The notes: generated by a model from the sequence alone, not told the origin. A stretch of 64,000 nt of DNA from Acidihalobacter ferrooxydans (GCF_001975725.1 NZ_CP019434.1:2869322-2933321); one strand, 5' to 3'; positions 24,381 through 33,030 are shown, counted from the stretch's first letter. Numbers and translations: made by a program.

Positions 24381-25409
24381 ATGCTGCACGACACCATTCG
24401 CTTTTCCGCCCCGAAACTGCTGGCCGCAAGCGCGCTCGGCCTGGTGCTGGCCGCGCCCCTCGCCCAGGCAGCGGACACGCTGACGCTGTACGGCAATATC
24501 GACATCCGCCAGATCAATCTGGCCTTCCGCGACATGGGCCGCATCAAGAACATCCGCGTGCATGAGGGCGATCCGGTCAAGGCCGGCGCAGTGCTGGGCG
24601 AACTCGATCAGGCCCGTTTTCAGGATACCGTGCACAAGGCCGAGAACGCGGTGGCGGCGCAGAAGGAAATCGTCGCCAAGCTGCTGGCCGGCACCCGGCC
24701 GCAAAAAATCCAACAGGCCCGCGAACACGTCACAGCGGCCAAGGCGGGCGTACAACTGGCCGAAATCACCCTCAAGCGCATTCGCTCGGTGGAACGCAAA
24801 GGCTATGTGCCGCCGGAAAAGCTCGATGAGGCAAAGGCCAAATACGATCAGGCCGTGGCCAATCTGGCCGCCGCCGAAGCCGGCCTGAATCTGGCTCTGC
24901 AAGGCCCGCAAACGCAAGACATCGCCGCCGCCAAATACAAGCTCGCTTCAATGGAAGCCGAGCTGGCCTTGGCCAAGCGCGTACAAACCGACTCCAGGCT
25001 CATCGCGCCCGCCGACGGCGTCGTCGAAAACCGCGTGCTCGAACCCGGCGACATCGCCAGCCCGCAAGCTCCGGCCTTGATTCTGGCGCTCAACAATCCG
25101 GTCTGGGCGCGCGCCTATCTGCCCGAACCGGCGCTCGGCAAGGTGCGCGAAGGCATGCGCGCCTGGATCGAGAGCGATTCCTTCCCCGGCAAGCGGTTCC
25201 CCGGCTGGGTCGGCTTCATTTCACCGACCGCGCAGTTCACGCCGCAGCCGGTGCAAACGCCGAGCGTGCGCACCACGCTGTCCTACCGCGTGCGCATCTA
25301 TGCCTGCAATCCGGATGGCAAGCTGCGCCTCGGCATGCCGGTGACGGTCCAGATTCCCCTGAATCAGACGCAGCCGGTGCCCGCCTCGCAACAACGCTGC
25401 GCGCAATGA
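24381..25409 (+). CDS. HlyD-family periplasmic adaptor
   Basis: A 342-residue membrane-fusion protein similar to YbhG. A signal peptide (LAASALGLVLAAPLAQAA) is followed by a biotinyl-lipoyl-like half (IKNIRVHEGDPVKAGAVLGE), a helical hairpin rich in Ala/Lys/Gln (about 90-200), the second lipoyl half (LIAPADGVVENRVLEPGDIA) and a beta-barrel domain. It bridges the ABC permeases and the TolC-like channel. GGAG is 10 nt before the ATG; the ATPase gene starts 4 nt after the stop. Confidence 0.9.
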   Translation: MLHDTIRFSAPKLLAASALGLVLAAPLAQAADTLTLYGNIDIRQINLAFRDMGRIKNIRVHEGDPVKAGAVLGELDQARFQDTVHKAENAVAAQKEIVAKLLAGTRPQKIQQAREHVTAAKAGVQLAEITLKRIRSVERKGYVPPEKLDEAKAKYDQAVANLAAAEAGLNLALQGPQTQDIAAAKYKLASMEAELALAKRVQTDSRLIAPADGVVENRVLEPGDIASPQAPALILALNNPVWARAYLPEPALGKVREGMRAWIESDSFPGKRFPGWVGFISPTAQFTPQPVQTPSVRTTLSYRVRIYACNPDGKLRLGMPVTVQIPLNQTQPVPASQQRCAQ

Positions 25410-25413
25410 GACC

Positions 25414-26967
25414 ATGAACAAGCCGGTGCTGGAATTTCGTCAGGTCGGGGCGCGCGAAGGCAAGCGGCGTCACGCCCGCTGGCCGCTGCGAAAACTCGAT
25501 GTCGAGGTGGCCGACGGCGCGGTGCTGGGCGTGGCCGGCGTCGGCAAGAGCCTGTGGCTGGAACTGGCCTGCGGCTGGCGCGCGCCGGACGAAGGCCAGG
25601 TGCTCATTGCCGGGCATAGCAGCCTGCGCCTGCCGAGCGCTGTGGCCGCGGGCGTGATCTGGCTCGGCGAGGGTCAGCCCGTCTGGCCGCGACTGAAGGC
25701 CATCGAAGCGCTGGGCATACAGGCCGACCTGCATGCCGGATCAACGAACAAATCGGACTGGCAGGCGGCGCTGGAACAGGTCGACCTGGCCGCACGCGCC
25801 GGCACGCCCTGTCACCGCTTGACGCCCGGCGAAAAGACGCGCCTGCAACTGGCCCTGCTGTGGGCGTGCGCGCCCCGGCTCGTCCTGATCGATGCCGCCG
25901 TGCTCGATGTGGACGACGCGCTGGCGACCGCGCTCGCGCAGCGTATCGAAACCCTGGCGCAGGCCGGCACGGCCTTCGTGCTGGGGGTGACGCAGCCGCG
26001 CTGGGCCGAATCGTGCGAACGCGTGCTGTGGCTGCCGGAAGGCCGCGTCACCGACACCGCACAAGCATCCTCCCTGCAAGCGATGACCCTCGCGGTTTCC
26101 GGCGTGGAGCCCGCGCTGACGCTGGCAAAATCTGCCAACGCCCGCATCGTCTCCGGCGAGCCGGGCGCGGTGCGGCTCGTGAGCACAGGCTTCACGGCGT
26201 GGCCGGACGATGTAAAGCCTGCACCGCAAACGCCCACGCTGGGCGATGCTTTTGCCTGGCAGGCGCTGAAAAATGCTTCGAGCCCGTCCGCCACGGCCCG
26301 ACAGTCCGGCACGGCGGAACCCTTGCTGCGGCTGACGCGGCCCGGCCTGCGTCCTCTCGACGCGGATGCTGCGGAGCGGGACGGCTTGCACTGCGCGCAG
26401 GGTGAGATCGTGGCGCTGACGGGCGCAGGCGCGAGCGGGCTGCTTGCCGCGCTCGTGGAAGGCCGGCGCCTGGAGGGCACGCAGGTCGAATTGTTCGGCC
26501 GCAAGCGCGCCGACTTCGCCCTGCGCCGCCGCCTTGGCTATCTACCGCCGCAGCCGCCGGCGCAGATGGATTACCCGGCCCAGGCCTGGTTGGGCTGGCG
26601 GGCTGGCGTGTTAGGGCTTTCGTCGAAACAGGCCAAAGCGCGCATCTCGGAGTGGAGCGCGCGGCTCGGTGTGCAGGCGGCCTTGCCGCGGCCGTGGGCG
26701 GAATTGCGCTTTGCCGAAAAACGCCTGCTGCAACTGCTCGCCGCCTGGCTGCATCAGCCGGCGCTGCTGCTTCTCGACCGGCCTTTTGCCGGCCTCGATC
26801 CGCTCGCCGCCGAGACCGTGCGTTCGGTCCTGCTGGCATGGGCGGCGCAGGGGGCGGGCATTGTCCATGTCGCCGCGCACTATGACGAAGTCTGGTTTGC
26901 GGATCGAGCGTATCAGCTGGAGCGGCCGGCCACGATGCCGCATGCGCCAAGGCAGGCCCAGGCATGA
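25414..26967 (+). CDS. Tandem ABC ATPase with degenerate catalytic motifs
   Basis: A 517-residue fusion of two nucleotide-binding domains, the YbhF/RbbA arrangement. NBD1 keeps Walker A (GVAGVGKS, 39-46), but its signature is LTPGE (136-140), its Walker B LVLIDAA lacks the catalytic Glu (A161) and its H-loop reads VTQ. NBD2 has lost Walker A (GAGASGLL, 337-344, no Lys), has LRFAE for LSGGQ, and has Arg456 in place of Glu in LLLLDRPFAGLD; its H-loop His489 is kept. So neither site has a canonical catalytic Glu. The linker (about 215-300) is variable. It overlaps the next permease gene by 4 nt. It may hydrolyse ATP slowly, act by binding, or be decaying. Confidence 0.85.
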   Translation: MNKPVLEFRQVGAREGKRRHARWPLRKLDVEVADGAVLGVAGVGKSLWLELACGWRAPDEGQVLIAGHSSLRLPSAVAAGVIWLGEGQPVWPRLKAIEALGIQADLHAGSTNKSDWQAALEQVDLAARAGTPCHRLTPGEKTRLQLALLWACAPRLVLIDAAVLDVDDALATALAQRIETLAQAGTAFVLGVTQPRWAESCERVLWLPEGRVTDTAQASSLQAMTLAVSGVEPALTLAKSANARIVSGEPGAVRLVSTGFTAWPDDVKPAPQTPTLGDAFAWQALKNASSPSATARQSGTAEPLLRLTRPGLRPLDADAAERDGLHCAQGEIVALTGAGASGLLAALVEGRRLEGTQVELFGRKRADFALRRRLGYLPPQPPAQMDYPAQAWLGWRAGVLGLSSKQAKARISEWSARLGVQAALPRPWAELRFAEKRLLQLLAAWLHQPALLLLDRPFAGLDPLAAETVRSVLLAWAAQGAGIVHVAAHYDEVWFADRAYQLERPATMPHAPRQAQA

Positions 26968-28082
26968 GCGCGCCGGCGATGAAACGCCTGCTCGGCAAGG
27001 AGCTGACCGAGGCCTGGCGCGATCCCGGCATGTGGCTCATCAATCTGGTGCTGCCGGCGGCGCTGATGCTGCTGATGGGCTACGGCATGCAGATGTTCGC
27101 CCATCGCGTGCCCCTTGCGGTGGTGGACGCCAACCCGAGCGGCGCCACCCAGTCCTTCCTGTCGGCCCTGCGCAACACGGATTATTTCACTTTGCGCGGA
27201 TACCCGGATTTCCCGGCGGCGCGCCGTGCCGTGCAGGATGGGCGCACCTTCGGCGTGGTCTGGCTGCGCGGCGATTTCGCCCGCCGCCTGCAACTGGGGC
27301 AGCATCCCGAGATCGGCGTCTTCGTCAACGCGACCGACGCCAATCACGCACGCATCTCCGAAGGCTATCTCACCCTGGCCTGGCATGCCTGGGTCGAGCA
27401 GTACCTCGGCGATCACGGCCAAAAATTCCAGCCTCCCGTGGAGAGCGCCACCTTGCTCTGGTACAACCCGACCCTGAGTTCGCAGCGCTATTACATTCCC
27501 GGCGCCGTGGTGCTGATCATGACTGTGGTCGGCACCCTGTCGGCGCTGCTGTTGATGGCGCGGGAATGGGAGCATGGTGGCATGAAGCTGCTGCGCGCGA
27601 GCGGCGCGAAACTGCGGCAGGTATTTCTCGCCAAGCTGCTCACCGCCTTCCTGAGCACCTATGCCGGCCTGCTGGTGTGTGTGGCGCTGGCCGCCTGGCT
27701 GTTCCATGCCGCGCCGGTCGGCGGCTGGCTGCCGGTGCTCGGCTTTTCGGCGCTGCTCCTGCTGGCGCTCAACGCCATGGGGCTGCTGATCTCCGCCGGC
27801 ACGCGCAATCAGGAAAGCGCGCTGCAGATTTCGCTGCTGGTCACCTTCCTGCCCGCCTTCATCCTGTCCGGTTTCGTGTTCGCGATCTATTCCATGCCGG
27901 CGGCGATCCGCCCCTTCACCGATCTCATCGCCGCGCGCTTCGGCATGCATGGCCTGCTGACGCTGTTCGATGCCGGCCACATCGGCACGGTGCTGTGGTG
28001 GAACGGTGTGGGGCTGGTGCTGCTCACGCTGGTATTCCTGCTGCCCGCCATGCGTAACGCCTTGCGCAGGAGCCGCTCATGA
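26964..28082 (+). CDS. ABC-2 type permease
   Basis: A 372-residue inner-membrane permease like YbhS/YbhR: one N-terminal helix (LINLVLPAALMLLMGYGMQM), a large periplasmic domain (about 45-175), then about five helices including YYIPGAVVLIMTVVGTLSAL and AINSGTR-like NAMGLLISAGTRNQESALQI. ATG overlaps the ATPase stop, and the stop overlaps the second permease (ATGA), so all three are tightly coupled. It likely pairs with the next protein as a heterodimer. Substrate unknown; relatives export drugs and cations. Confidence 0.88.
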   Translation: MSAPAMKRLLGKELTEAWRDPGMWLINLVLPAALMLLMGYGMQMFAHRVPLAVVDANPSGATQSFLSALRNTDYFTLRGYPDFPAARRAVQDGRTFGVVWLRGDFARRLQLGQHPEIGVFVNATDANHARISEGYLTLAWHAWVEQYLGDHGQKFQPPVESATLLWYNPTLSSQRYYIPGAVVLIMTVVGTLSALLLMAREWEHGGMKLLRASGAKLRQVFLAKLLTAFLSTYAGLLVCVALAAWLFHAAPVGGWLPVLGFSALLLLALNAMGLLISAGTRNQESALQISLLVTFLPAFILSGFVFAIYSMPAAIRPFTDLIAARFGMHGLLTLFDAGHIGTVLWWNGVGLVLLTLVFLLPAMRNALRRSRS

Positions 28083-29212
28083 TGCGCTGGCTGGCCGTCT
28101 TGCGTCTGGAACTGGCGCGCCTCATGCAAATGAAGAAAACCCGCATGGTGCTGCTGGCGACGCCCCTGATTCCGCTGATCGTGTTCGGTTACGGGGTCAA
28201 TTACGATCTGACGCGCATTCCGTATGCGGTGTACAACGAAGATGCCGGTTATCTGTCGCGCGATCTGGTGGCGCGCTTCGCCGCCGACCCCACCTTTCAT
28301 CGGGTGGCGCGCTTGCAGAACGACCGCCAGATCCGCCCGCTGCTGGATAAAAGGCGCGCAGCCTTCGTGCTGCACATCGACGCGAATTACACCCGCAATC
28401 TGCTCACGCACCGGCCCGCGCCGGTCGAAGTGCTGATCGACGCGCGCAACGCCACCGAGGCGAGCACCATCGAGTCCTATGTCAATCACATCCTGCTTGC
28501 CTACAACGCGCAGTGGGCGGTCGAGCACCACCATCCCCCCGCGCCCGCGCTGCTGGTGATCCACAACTGGTACAACGCCAATCTCGATTCGCGCTGGTTC
28601 ATCCTGCCCGGCATCGTCGGCGTGCTCACCTTCGTGCTCACCTTGATGGTGACTGTGCCCAGCTTCGCCCGCGACCGCGAGCAGGGCCTGTTCGACAGCT
28701 ACCGGGCGCTGCCGCTGCGCGCCTTCGATCTGCTGGTGGGCAAGGGCCTGGCGGGCATGGCGGTCGGCTTTCTGGGCGCGGCCTTCATCGCCCTGATGGC
28801 GGTGGTCTGGTTCGGCGTGCCGCTGCGCGGGAGCATCGCCGCGCTGTTCGTCGGCCTGCTGGTGTTCCTGTTCGCCGCCAGCGGCATGGGGCTGTGGGTC
28901 TCCACCCTGACCCGCACCCAGATGCAGGCCGCTTTCGGACTGTTTCTGCTGTTCGTGCCGGCGTTGCTGCTGTCCGGCTTCATCTTCCCCATCAGCAAAC
29001 TGTCGGCGCCGGTGCAGACGCTGAGCCTGCTCGATCCGGTGCGTTACTTCCTCACGATCACCCGCGGCGTGTATCTGCAGGGCGCAGGCTTTGCCACCAC
29101 CGGCCCGGCCATGGCCAGCCTCGCCGTGCTCGGTTCGGTCGCCTGGGTCGGCGCCTGGCTCACGCTCGCCGTGCAGATGCGCCCGCTCGGCTCTTTCAAG
29201 TGCGCCGATTGA
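28079..29212 (+). CDS. ABC-2 type permease
   Basis: A 377-residue partner permease with the same plan: N-terminal helix (VLLATPLIPLIVFGYGVNYD), periplasmic domain (about 40-175), then helices including FILPGIVGVLTFVLTLMVTV, ALFVGLLVFLFAASGMGLWV and FGLFLLFVPALLLSGFIFPI. The motif RDREQGLFDSYRALPLRAFD before helix 3 is typical of ABC-2 transporters that contact the ATPase. Last gene of the efflux operon; the very AT-rich promoter of the CDF gene follows. Confidence 0.88.
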   Translation: MMRWLAVLRLELARLMQMKKTRMVLLATPLIPLIVFGYGVNYDLTRIPYAVYNEDAGYLSRDLVARFAADPTFHRVARLQNDRQIRPLLDKRRAAFVLHIDANYTRNLLTHRPAPVEVLIDARNATEASTIESYVNHILLAYNAQWAVEHHHPPAPALLVIHNWYNANLDSRWFILPGIVGVLTFVLTLMVTVPSFARDREQGLFDSYRALPLRAFDLLVGKGLAGMAVGFLGAAFIALMAVVWFGVPLRGSIAALFVGLLVFLFAASGMGLWVSTLTRTQMQAAFGLFLLFVPALLLSGFIFPISKLSAPVQTLSLLDPVRYFLTITRGVYLQGAGFATTGPAMASLAVLGSVAWVGAWLTLAVQMRPLGSFKCAD

Positions 29213-29226
29213 CGCTAATTAATTTA

Positions 29227-29255
29227 TTGATCATTTAATTAATAATATTTATAAT
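29227..29255 (+). promoter_or_regulatory. Strong sigma-70-like promoter in an AT-rich island
   Basis: TTGATC at 29227-29232 and TATAAT at 29250-29255 are separated by exactly 17 bp. They sit in about 50 bp of almost pure A/T (29217-29266), in striking contrast to the GC-rich surroundings. The stretch is also nearly palindromic around TGATCA at 29228-29233. It should drive the CDF transporter and the ECF sigma gene. The AT-richness could also mark silencing by an H-NS-like protein or use by a regulator. Confidence 0.7.
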
Positions 29256-29277
29256 TAATGATATTCCATCCTTCGCC

Positions 29278-29294
29278 ATGAAGTAACGCTTCAT
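29278..29294 (+). promoter_or_regulatory. Leader hairpin before the CDF start codon
   Basis: ATGAAG / CTTCAT form a perfect 6-bp stem with a TAACG loop, ending 11 nt before the CDF ATG at the place where a ribosome site should be. No Shine-Dalgarno sequence is seen there, so translation may depend on this structure. Weak by itself. Confidence 0.3.
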
Positions 29295-29305
29295 GACTTG
29301 CCACC

Positions 29306-30526
29306 ATGTCAAACGCCTCCACAGCAAATCCCGATATCGATCTTGAAGAACGCGAGAAGCGGCGTTGGATGCTCGCTTCGACCGGCTTCAACAGTGCGCT
29401 CGGCCTGGCCAAGTTCGCCTGGGCCTGGTGGAGCGGCAGCCTGATCGTGATGGCCGACGCCGTGCACAGCCTGTCCGACGTCATCGGCGCCTTGCTGGTG
29501 TATGCCGCCGTCCGCTTTTCCACCCACCGTTCGGCCCGCTTCCCTCTTGGGCTGCACAAACTCGAGGACATGGCCGCGGTGCTCAGTGGCCTGGCCGTGC
29601 TCGCGGCGGCTTACGAGATCCTGCGCAGTGCATTCGATACCGGCCATGCGCCAGCGACTATGCCATTTTTGACCAGTGGCTTCATCGCCGTCCTCCTGCT
29701 GCTGCAAATCGCGTTTTATCTGGCCGAAAAAAAGGCGGCGGATCGCCTGGGCTCACCCGGCCTGCGCAGTGATGCGGTCAACTGGCTGGGCGATATCGGC
29801 GCGGGCGTGGTGGTCATCGTCGGCGTCATCGCGCACGGCCTGGGGATTCCCTATGCGCAGCAAATCGCCGTCGGCATCATCGTGCTGCTGATTCTGCATG
29901 GCGCCTGGGAAGTGCTTCGCGACGGCCTGCTGTCTCTGCTCGACGCGGCGGCCCTGGGTGAGGAACGCGAGCAGGTCATGCAGCTATTCGAGCATCATCC
30001 CGGCATACAGACCGTGCGCAACGTGATTCTGCGCCGCGCCGGCAGCGCGCTGTTTCTGGCCGCCACGGTCGAGGTCTTGCCGACCGGCCTGAAAGCCGCC
30101 CATGAGGTGATCGACCAACTCGAAACGGCGCTCAGAGCGAAGCTTCCGCGGCTGGAAACCATCGCCATTCATTTCGAGCCGGCCACTCAAGTGCGTTGTT
30201 GCTCGGTAAGCCTGTATGAAGAAAACAAACAAACGCTGACGCGTCGTTTCGGTCACGCCGCATGGCTACTCCTGGAGGAAAACGCTACCGACGGCAGCAC
30301 ACCACAGCAGGTATGGATCGCCAATCCCTACCGGGATGCCGCACGCGGCAAGGGCATCAAACTGGCCGCCTGGCTGATCCGCTTGAATGCCGAACGGGTA
30401 CGCTTCGCGTCTGATACGCCGCTCGATCCAGCCCTGGCCGAATTGCTGGAAAGCGCCGGAATCACCCTGGAAATCGAAATGAACAGCACGGATCGGAAAA
30501 CAGAGTTGCCAGTCAGGCAGTTATAA
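29306..30526 (+). CDS. Cation diffusion facilitator with C-terminal NifX-like domain
   Basis: A 406-residue inner-membrane metal exporter, normally H+ coupled. The six-helix region (about 20-215) has the TM2 metal motif H54SLSD58. In TM5 the usual HxxxD reads N159WLGD163, so one expected His ligand is Asn, which may alter metal choice. A cytoplasmic ferredoxin-like domain follows (about 215-290). Residues about 297-395 (CCSVSLYEENKQTLTRRFGH, GKGIKLAAWLIRLNAERVRF) resemble the NifX/NifB-type FeMo-cofactor-binding domain, an uncommon fusion. It starts after a strong AT-rich promoter and is 35 nt before the ECF sigma gene. Metal unknown. Confidence 0.85.
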   Translation: MSNASTANPDIDLEEREKRRWMLASTGFNSALGLAKFAWAWWSGSLIVMADAVHSLSDVIGALLVYAAVRFSTHRSARFPLGLHKLEDMAAVLSGLAVLAAAYEILRSAFDTGHAPATMPFLTSGFIAVLLLLQIAFYLAEKKAADRLGSPGLRSDAVNWLGDIGAGVVVIVGVIAHGLGIPYAQQIAVGIIVLLILHGAWEVLRDGLLSLLDAAALGEEREQVMQLFEHHPGIQTVRNVILRRAGSALFLAATVEVLPTGLKAAHEVIDQLETALRAKLPRLETIAIHFEPATQVRCCSVSLYEENKQTLTRRFGHAAWLLLEENATDGSTPQQVWIANPYRDAARGKGIKLAAWLIRLNAERVRFASDTPLDPALAELLESAGITLEIEMNSTDRKTELPVRQL

Positions 30527-30561
30527 TTCGAGCCCGTCCCTAATTACGAGGAAATCCAAGT

Positions 30562-31122
30562 ATGCGTGACGCATCCATGGTGCCTTGCGCCCTGCAAGCC
30601 TGGCAGACCTACGAGCAGGAATTACATGGTTTCCTGCGCAAGCGCCTGCACACCGACCATGACGCAGACACCGCTGAGGATTTGCTCCACGACGTGTTCT
30701 TGCGCCTGATGCGCCAGGGCGGAAAATTCTGCGAAGTGGACAATGTCCGCGCCTGGCTGTTCCATGTCGCCCGCAACCTGCTGATCGACCATCAGCGCCG
30801 CCGCCATCCCACGGTCGAACTACCGGAAGAACTGGCCTGGGAGCCGGACGACCCGGCCCCCGTGGACAGCCTGGTGGCCTGTCTGCCGCGAGCGCTGGAT
30901 TGTCTGTCGCCCGAGGATCGGGACGCGCTGATCCACTGCGATCTCGGCGGCCTTACCCAAGCCGAATACGCCGTGGCGCACGGCTTAAGCCTGCCCGGCG
31001 CCAAGTCGCGGGTACAGCGTGCGCGGGCACGCCTGCGCGAGACGCTGGTCGAATGTTGCGGCGTGCGTTTCGACGCGGATACCGGGCAAGTCTGTTGCCG
31101 AGTGCCGCCGCCACAACCTTGA
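30562..31122 (+). CDS. ECF sigma factor with a Cys-rich tail, SigZ-like
   Basis: A 186-residue sigma-70 family factor. Region 2 spans about 35-80 (AEDLLHDVFLRLMRQGGKF, NVRAWLFHVARNLLIDHQRR) and region 4 about 112-160 (LTQAEYAVAHGLSLPGAKSR, VQRARARLRETL). The tail carries Cys165-Cys166 and Cys178-Cys179 in ECCGVRFDADTGQVCCRVPP; the first pair is usual in SigZ-like factors, the second is extra. No anti-sigma gene is nearby. Metal-sensing sigma factors of the CorE type use C-terminal cysteines, and the co-transcribed metal exporter makes a metal sensor plausible, as inference. Confidence 0.85.
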   Translation: MRDASMVPCALQAWQTYEQELHGFLRKRLHTDHDADTAEDLLHDVFLRLMRQGGKFCEVDNVRAWLFHVARNLLIDHQRRRHPTVELPEELAWEPDDPAPVDSLVACLPRALDCLSPEDRDALIHCDLGGLTQAEYAVAHGLSLPGAKSRVQRARARLRETLVECCGVRFDADTGQVCCRVPPPQP

Positions 31123-31127
31123 CCAGC

Positions 31128-31152
31128 GCGCACCTCCACTCTGGTGGTGCGC
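31128..31152 (+). terminator. Hairpin after the ECF sigma gene
   Basis: GCGCACC (31128-31134) pairs with GGTGCGC (31146-31152), and the stem continues inward past one T-T mismatch with CCA/TGG, giving a compact stem 5 nt after the stop codon. There is no T-tract. The remaining 220 bp to the next repeat hold nothing recognisable. Confidence 0.45.
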
Positions 31153-31370
31153 TTGCCGGATCTCTCCGCTCCAATCGGGTCGCGTCCTGCATGCCACCTC
31201 GCTCCACCCCATGTGCATGGAATCCGGACATTCCGCTGTTGCCGCCCGCAGCATGGATCGCCGCTCCATGGGATGCAATCACCGTGCATCCTTCGCGGAT
31301 TTCCTGCGTCTACTTGCATACCCAGGCCTGAACCGGAGCCGCACTAAAGTCACAGCCCGCCGTTCGCGGG

Positions 31371-31516
31371 TCGGCTATCGTGCGGTGTCGCGTCGGATAG
31401 TGTTTTCACAAGGGATCTCAGAAGGGCGGCGTGTCGGCGATGACGGTCGACCGATGATATATCCCTTGGGGAATCAGGAGACCCGTGAGATCGGCGGTCG
31501 TTGTGAAACAGTCGGA
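31371..31516 (+). repeat. Palindromic element family A copy, 5' end decayed
   Basis: About 146 bp, plus orientation. The internal blocks are conserved (TCGCGTCGGATAGTGTTTTC then ACAAGGGAT; ATATCCCTTGG; CGGCGGTCGTTGTGAAACA), but the left terminus has lost CCCGAATG and the right ends in GTCGG. Inner arms CACAAGGGAT / ATCCCTTGgG have one mismatch. It ends about 100 bp before the flavoprotein start. The whole 493-bp gap 31123-31615 contains only this element and the hairpin above. Confidence 0.8.
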
Positions 31517-31615
31517 TTAAATATCGGTTCTGCGAGCACAAATCCATAAGGCCATGATCACGCAGTAAGACGCGGCGCTTAGGCGCTTCCAACCCAGTCG
31601 AGGAGCACACAGATA

Positions 31616-33010
31616 ATGGATCCCAATACAAGCTACGACGTACTCATCATCGGCGGCGGCCCCGGCGGCACGCCGGCGGCCATGGCGCTGGCGCAGGCCG
31701 GCAAACGGGTCTTGCTGGTCGAGGCCGGGCACGGCCTGGGCGGCACCTGCCTGTTCGAGGGCTGCATCCCGTCCAAGATCTTCCGTGAAACTGCGGCCAA
31801 GCGGCGCGAACTGGCCTCGCTCGGCGATTTCGGTCTGCCCCTGCCGCAGACCGAGGGCATGTCGGTGAACTGGAGCGCGGTGCAGACCCGCAAACATCAC
31901 ATTCTCAGTGGCCGTGCGCAAGGCGCGTTAGCGAAGGCGCGGAGCTTGCCCGGGCTGGACGTCGTGTTCGGCCGCGCCCGCCTGACCGCTCCGCGCTCGG
32001 CCGTCATCGAAACCGGCGGCGAGCGGCGCGAGGTGGCGTTTGCCAACGCCCTGCTCGCCACCGGCTCGGTCGCCTCGCCCCTGCCGATTCCGGGGGCGGA
32101 CCTGCCCGGCGTGCTCGACTCGACGGGACTGATCGAAATCGGCTTCGTACCCAAGTCGCTGGCCCTGATCGGCGGCGGTCCCATCGGTGTCGAAATGGCG
32201 CAGATCTTTGCCATGCTGGGCAGCCAGGTCACCGTGCTCGAAGCGGGACCGCGAATTCTCGGCCCGGTGGACGGCGTGCTCGCCGGCCTGCTGAGCGAGC
32301 GCTTGCGCGGCGAAGGCATCACCGTGGAGACCGGCGTGTCGGTCCAGGCGATCGAAGGCGAGGGGCAGCAGCATACCGTGCGCTACGCCCACGAGGGGCA
32401 GGTGCATACGGTCGAGGCGCAGGTCGTGGCCATCGTCGCCGGCCGTCATCCCAACGTGGACGGCCTCGGCCTGGAAACCACCGCCGTGCAGCACGACCGG
32501 CATGGCGTTAAGGTCGATGCCACCTTGCAGACCGACGAGCCGGGCATCTACGCCACCGGCGATCTGGTCGGCAATCCGATGTTCGCCCACTGGGCGACCG
32601 CCCAATCGCTTGCCGTGGCCCGTCATCTGCTCGGCGCACCGGCGGCTTTCCCGAACCCGGCGCACAACAGCGCGGTAATCTTCTCCTATCCGGAGCTGGG
32701 CATGGCCGGACTGACCGAAGACGCCGCCCACGCCGCCGGCCTCGAAGTGGCAGTGGCCGAATACGATTACCGCATCGACGCGCGCGCCCAGATCAGCGGC
32801 GACGCCTTCGGTCGCCTGCGCCTGGTCTATCGCAAGGACGACCGGCGCATCGTCGGCGTGCATGCGCTCGTCGAAGGCGCCGCCGATCTCATGGGCGAGG
32901 CCGCGCTGATCGTGCGCCACGGTCTGACTCTGGAACAGGTAGGCGCTGCGATTCATCCGCACCCCACCCTGACCGAGGCCTTCGGCCTGACGGCGCTCGG
33001 TGCGAAATAA
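31616..33010 (+). CDS. Dihydrolipoamide dehydrogenase-like flavoprotein
   Basis: A 464-residue pyridine nucleotide-disulfide oxidoreductase. The FAD motif is VLIIGGGPGGTPAAMALAQA, the redox-active pair Cys45/Cys50 lies in GGTCLFEGCIPSK, the NAD motif is ALIGGGPIGVEMAQIFAMLG, the second FAD contact is IYATGDL, and the dimer-interface His/Glu are in HPHPTLTE. It has everything needed to oxidise a dihydrolipoyl carrier. No 2-oxoacid dehydrogenase E1/E2 genes adjoin it; the only lipoyl carrier in the window is the GcvH-like protein at 20 kb. GAGGAG lies 10 nt before the ATG. Confidence 0.88.
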   Translation: MDPNTSYDVLIIGGGPGGTPAAMALAQAGKRVLLVEAGHGLGGTCLFEGCIPSKIFRETAAKRRELASLGDFGLPLPQTEGMSVNWSAVQTRKHHILSGRAQGALAKARSLPGLDVVFGRARLTAPRSAVIETGGERREVAFANALLATGSVASPLPIPGADLPGVLDSTGLIEIGFVPKSLALIGGGPIGVEMAQIFAMLGSQVTVLEAGPRILGPVDGVLAGLLSERLRGEGITVETGVSVQAIEGEGQQHTVRYAHEGQVHTVEAQVVAIVAGRHPNVDGLGLETTAVQHDRHGVKVDATLQTDEPGIYATGDLVGNPMFAHWATAQSLAVARHLLGAPAAFPNPAHNSAVIFSYPELGMAGLTEDAAHAAGLEVAVAEYDYRIDARAQISGDAFGRLRLVYRKDDRRIVGVHALVEGAADLMGEAALIVRHGLTLEQVGAAIHPHPTLTEAFGLTALGAK

Positions 33011-33030
33011 GACCCGAAGGCGTGATGGAC

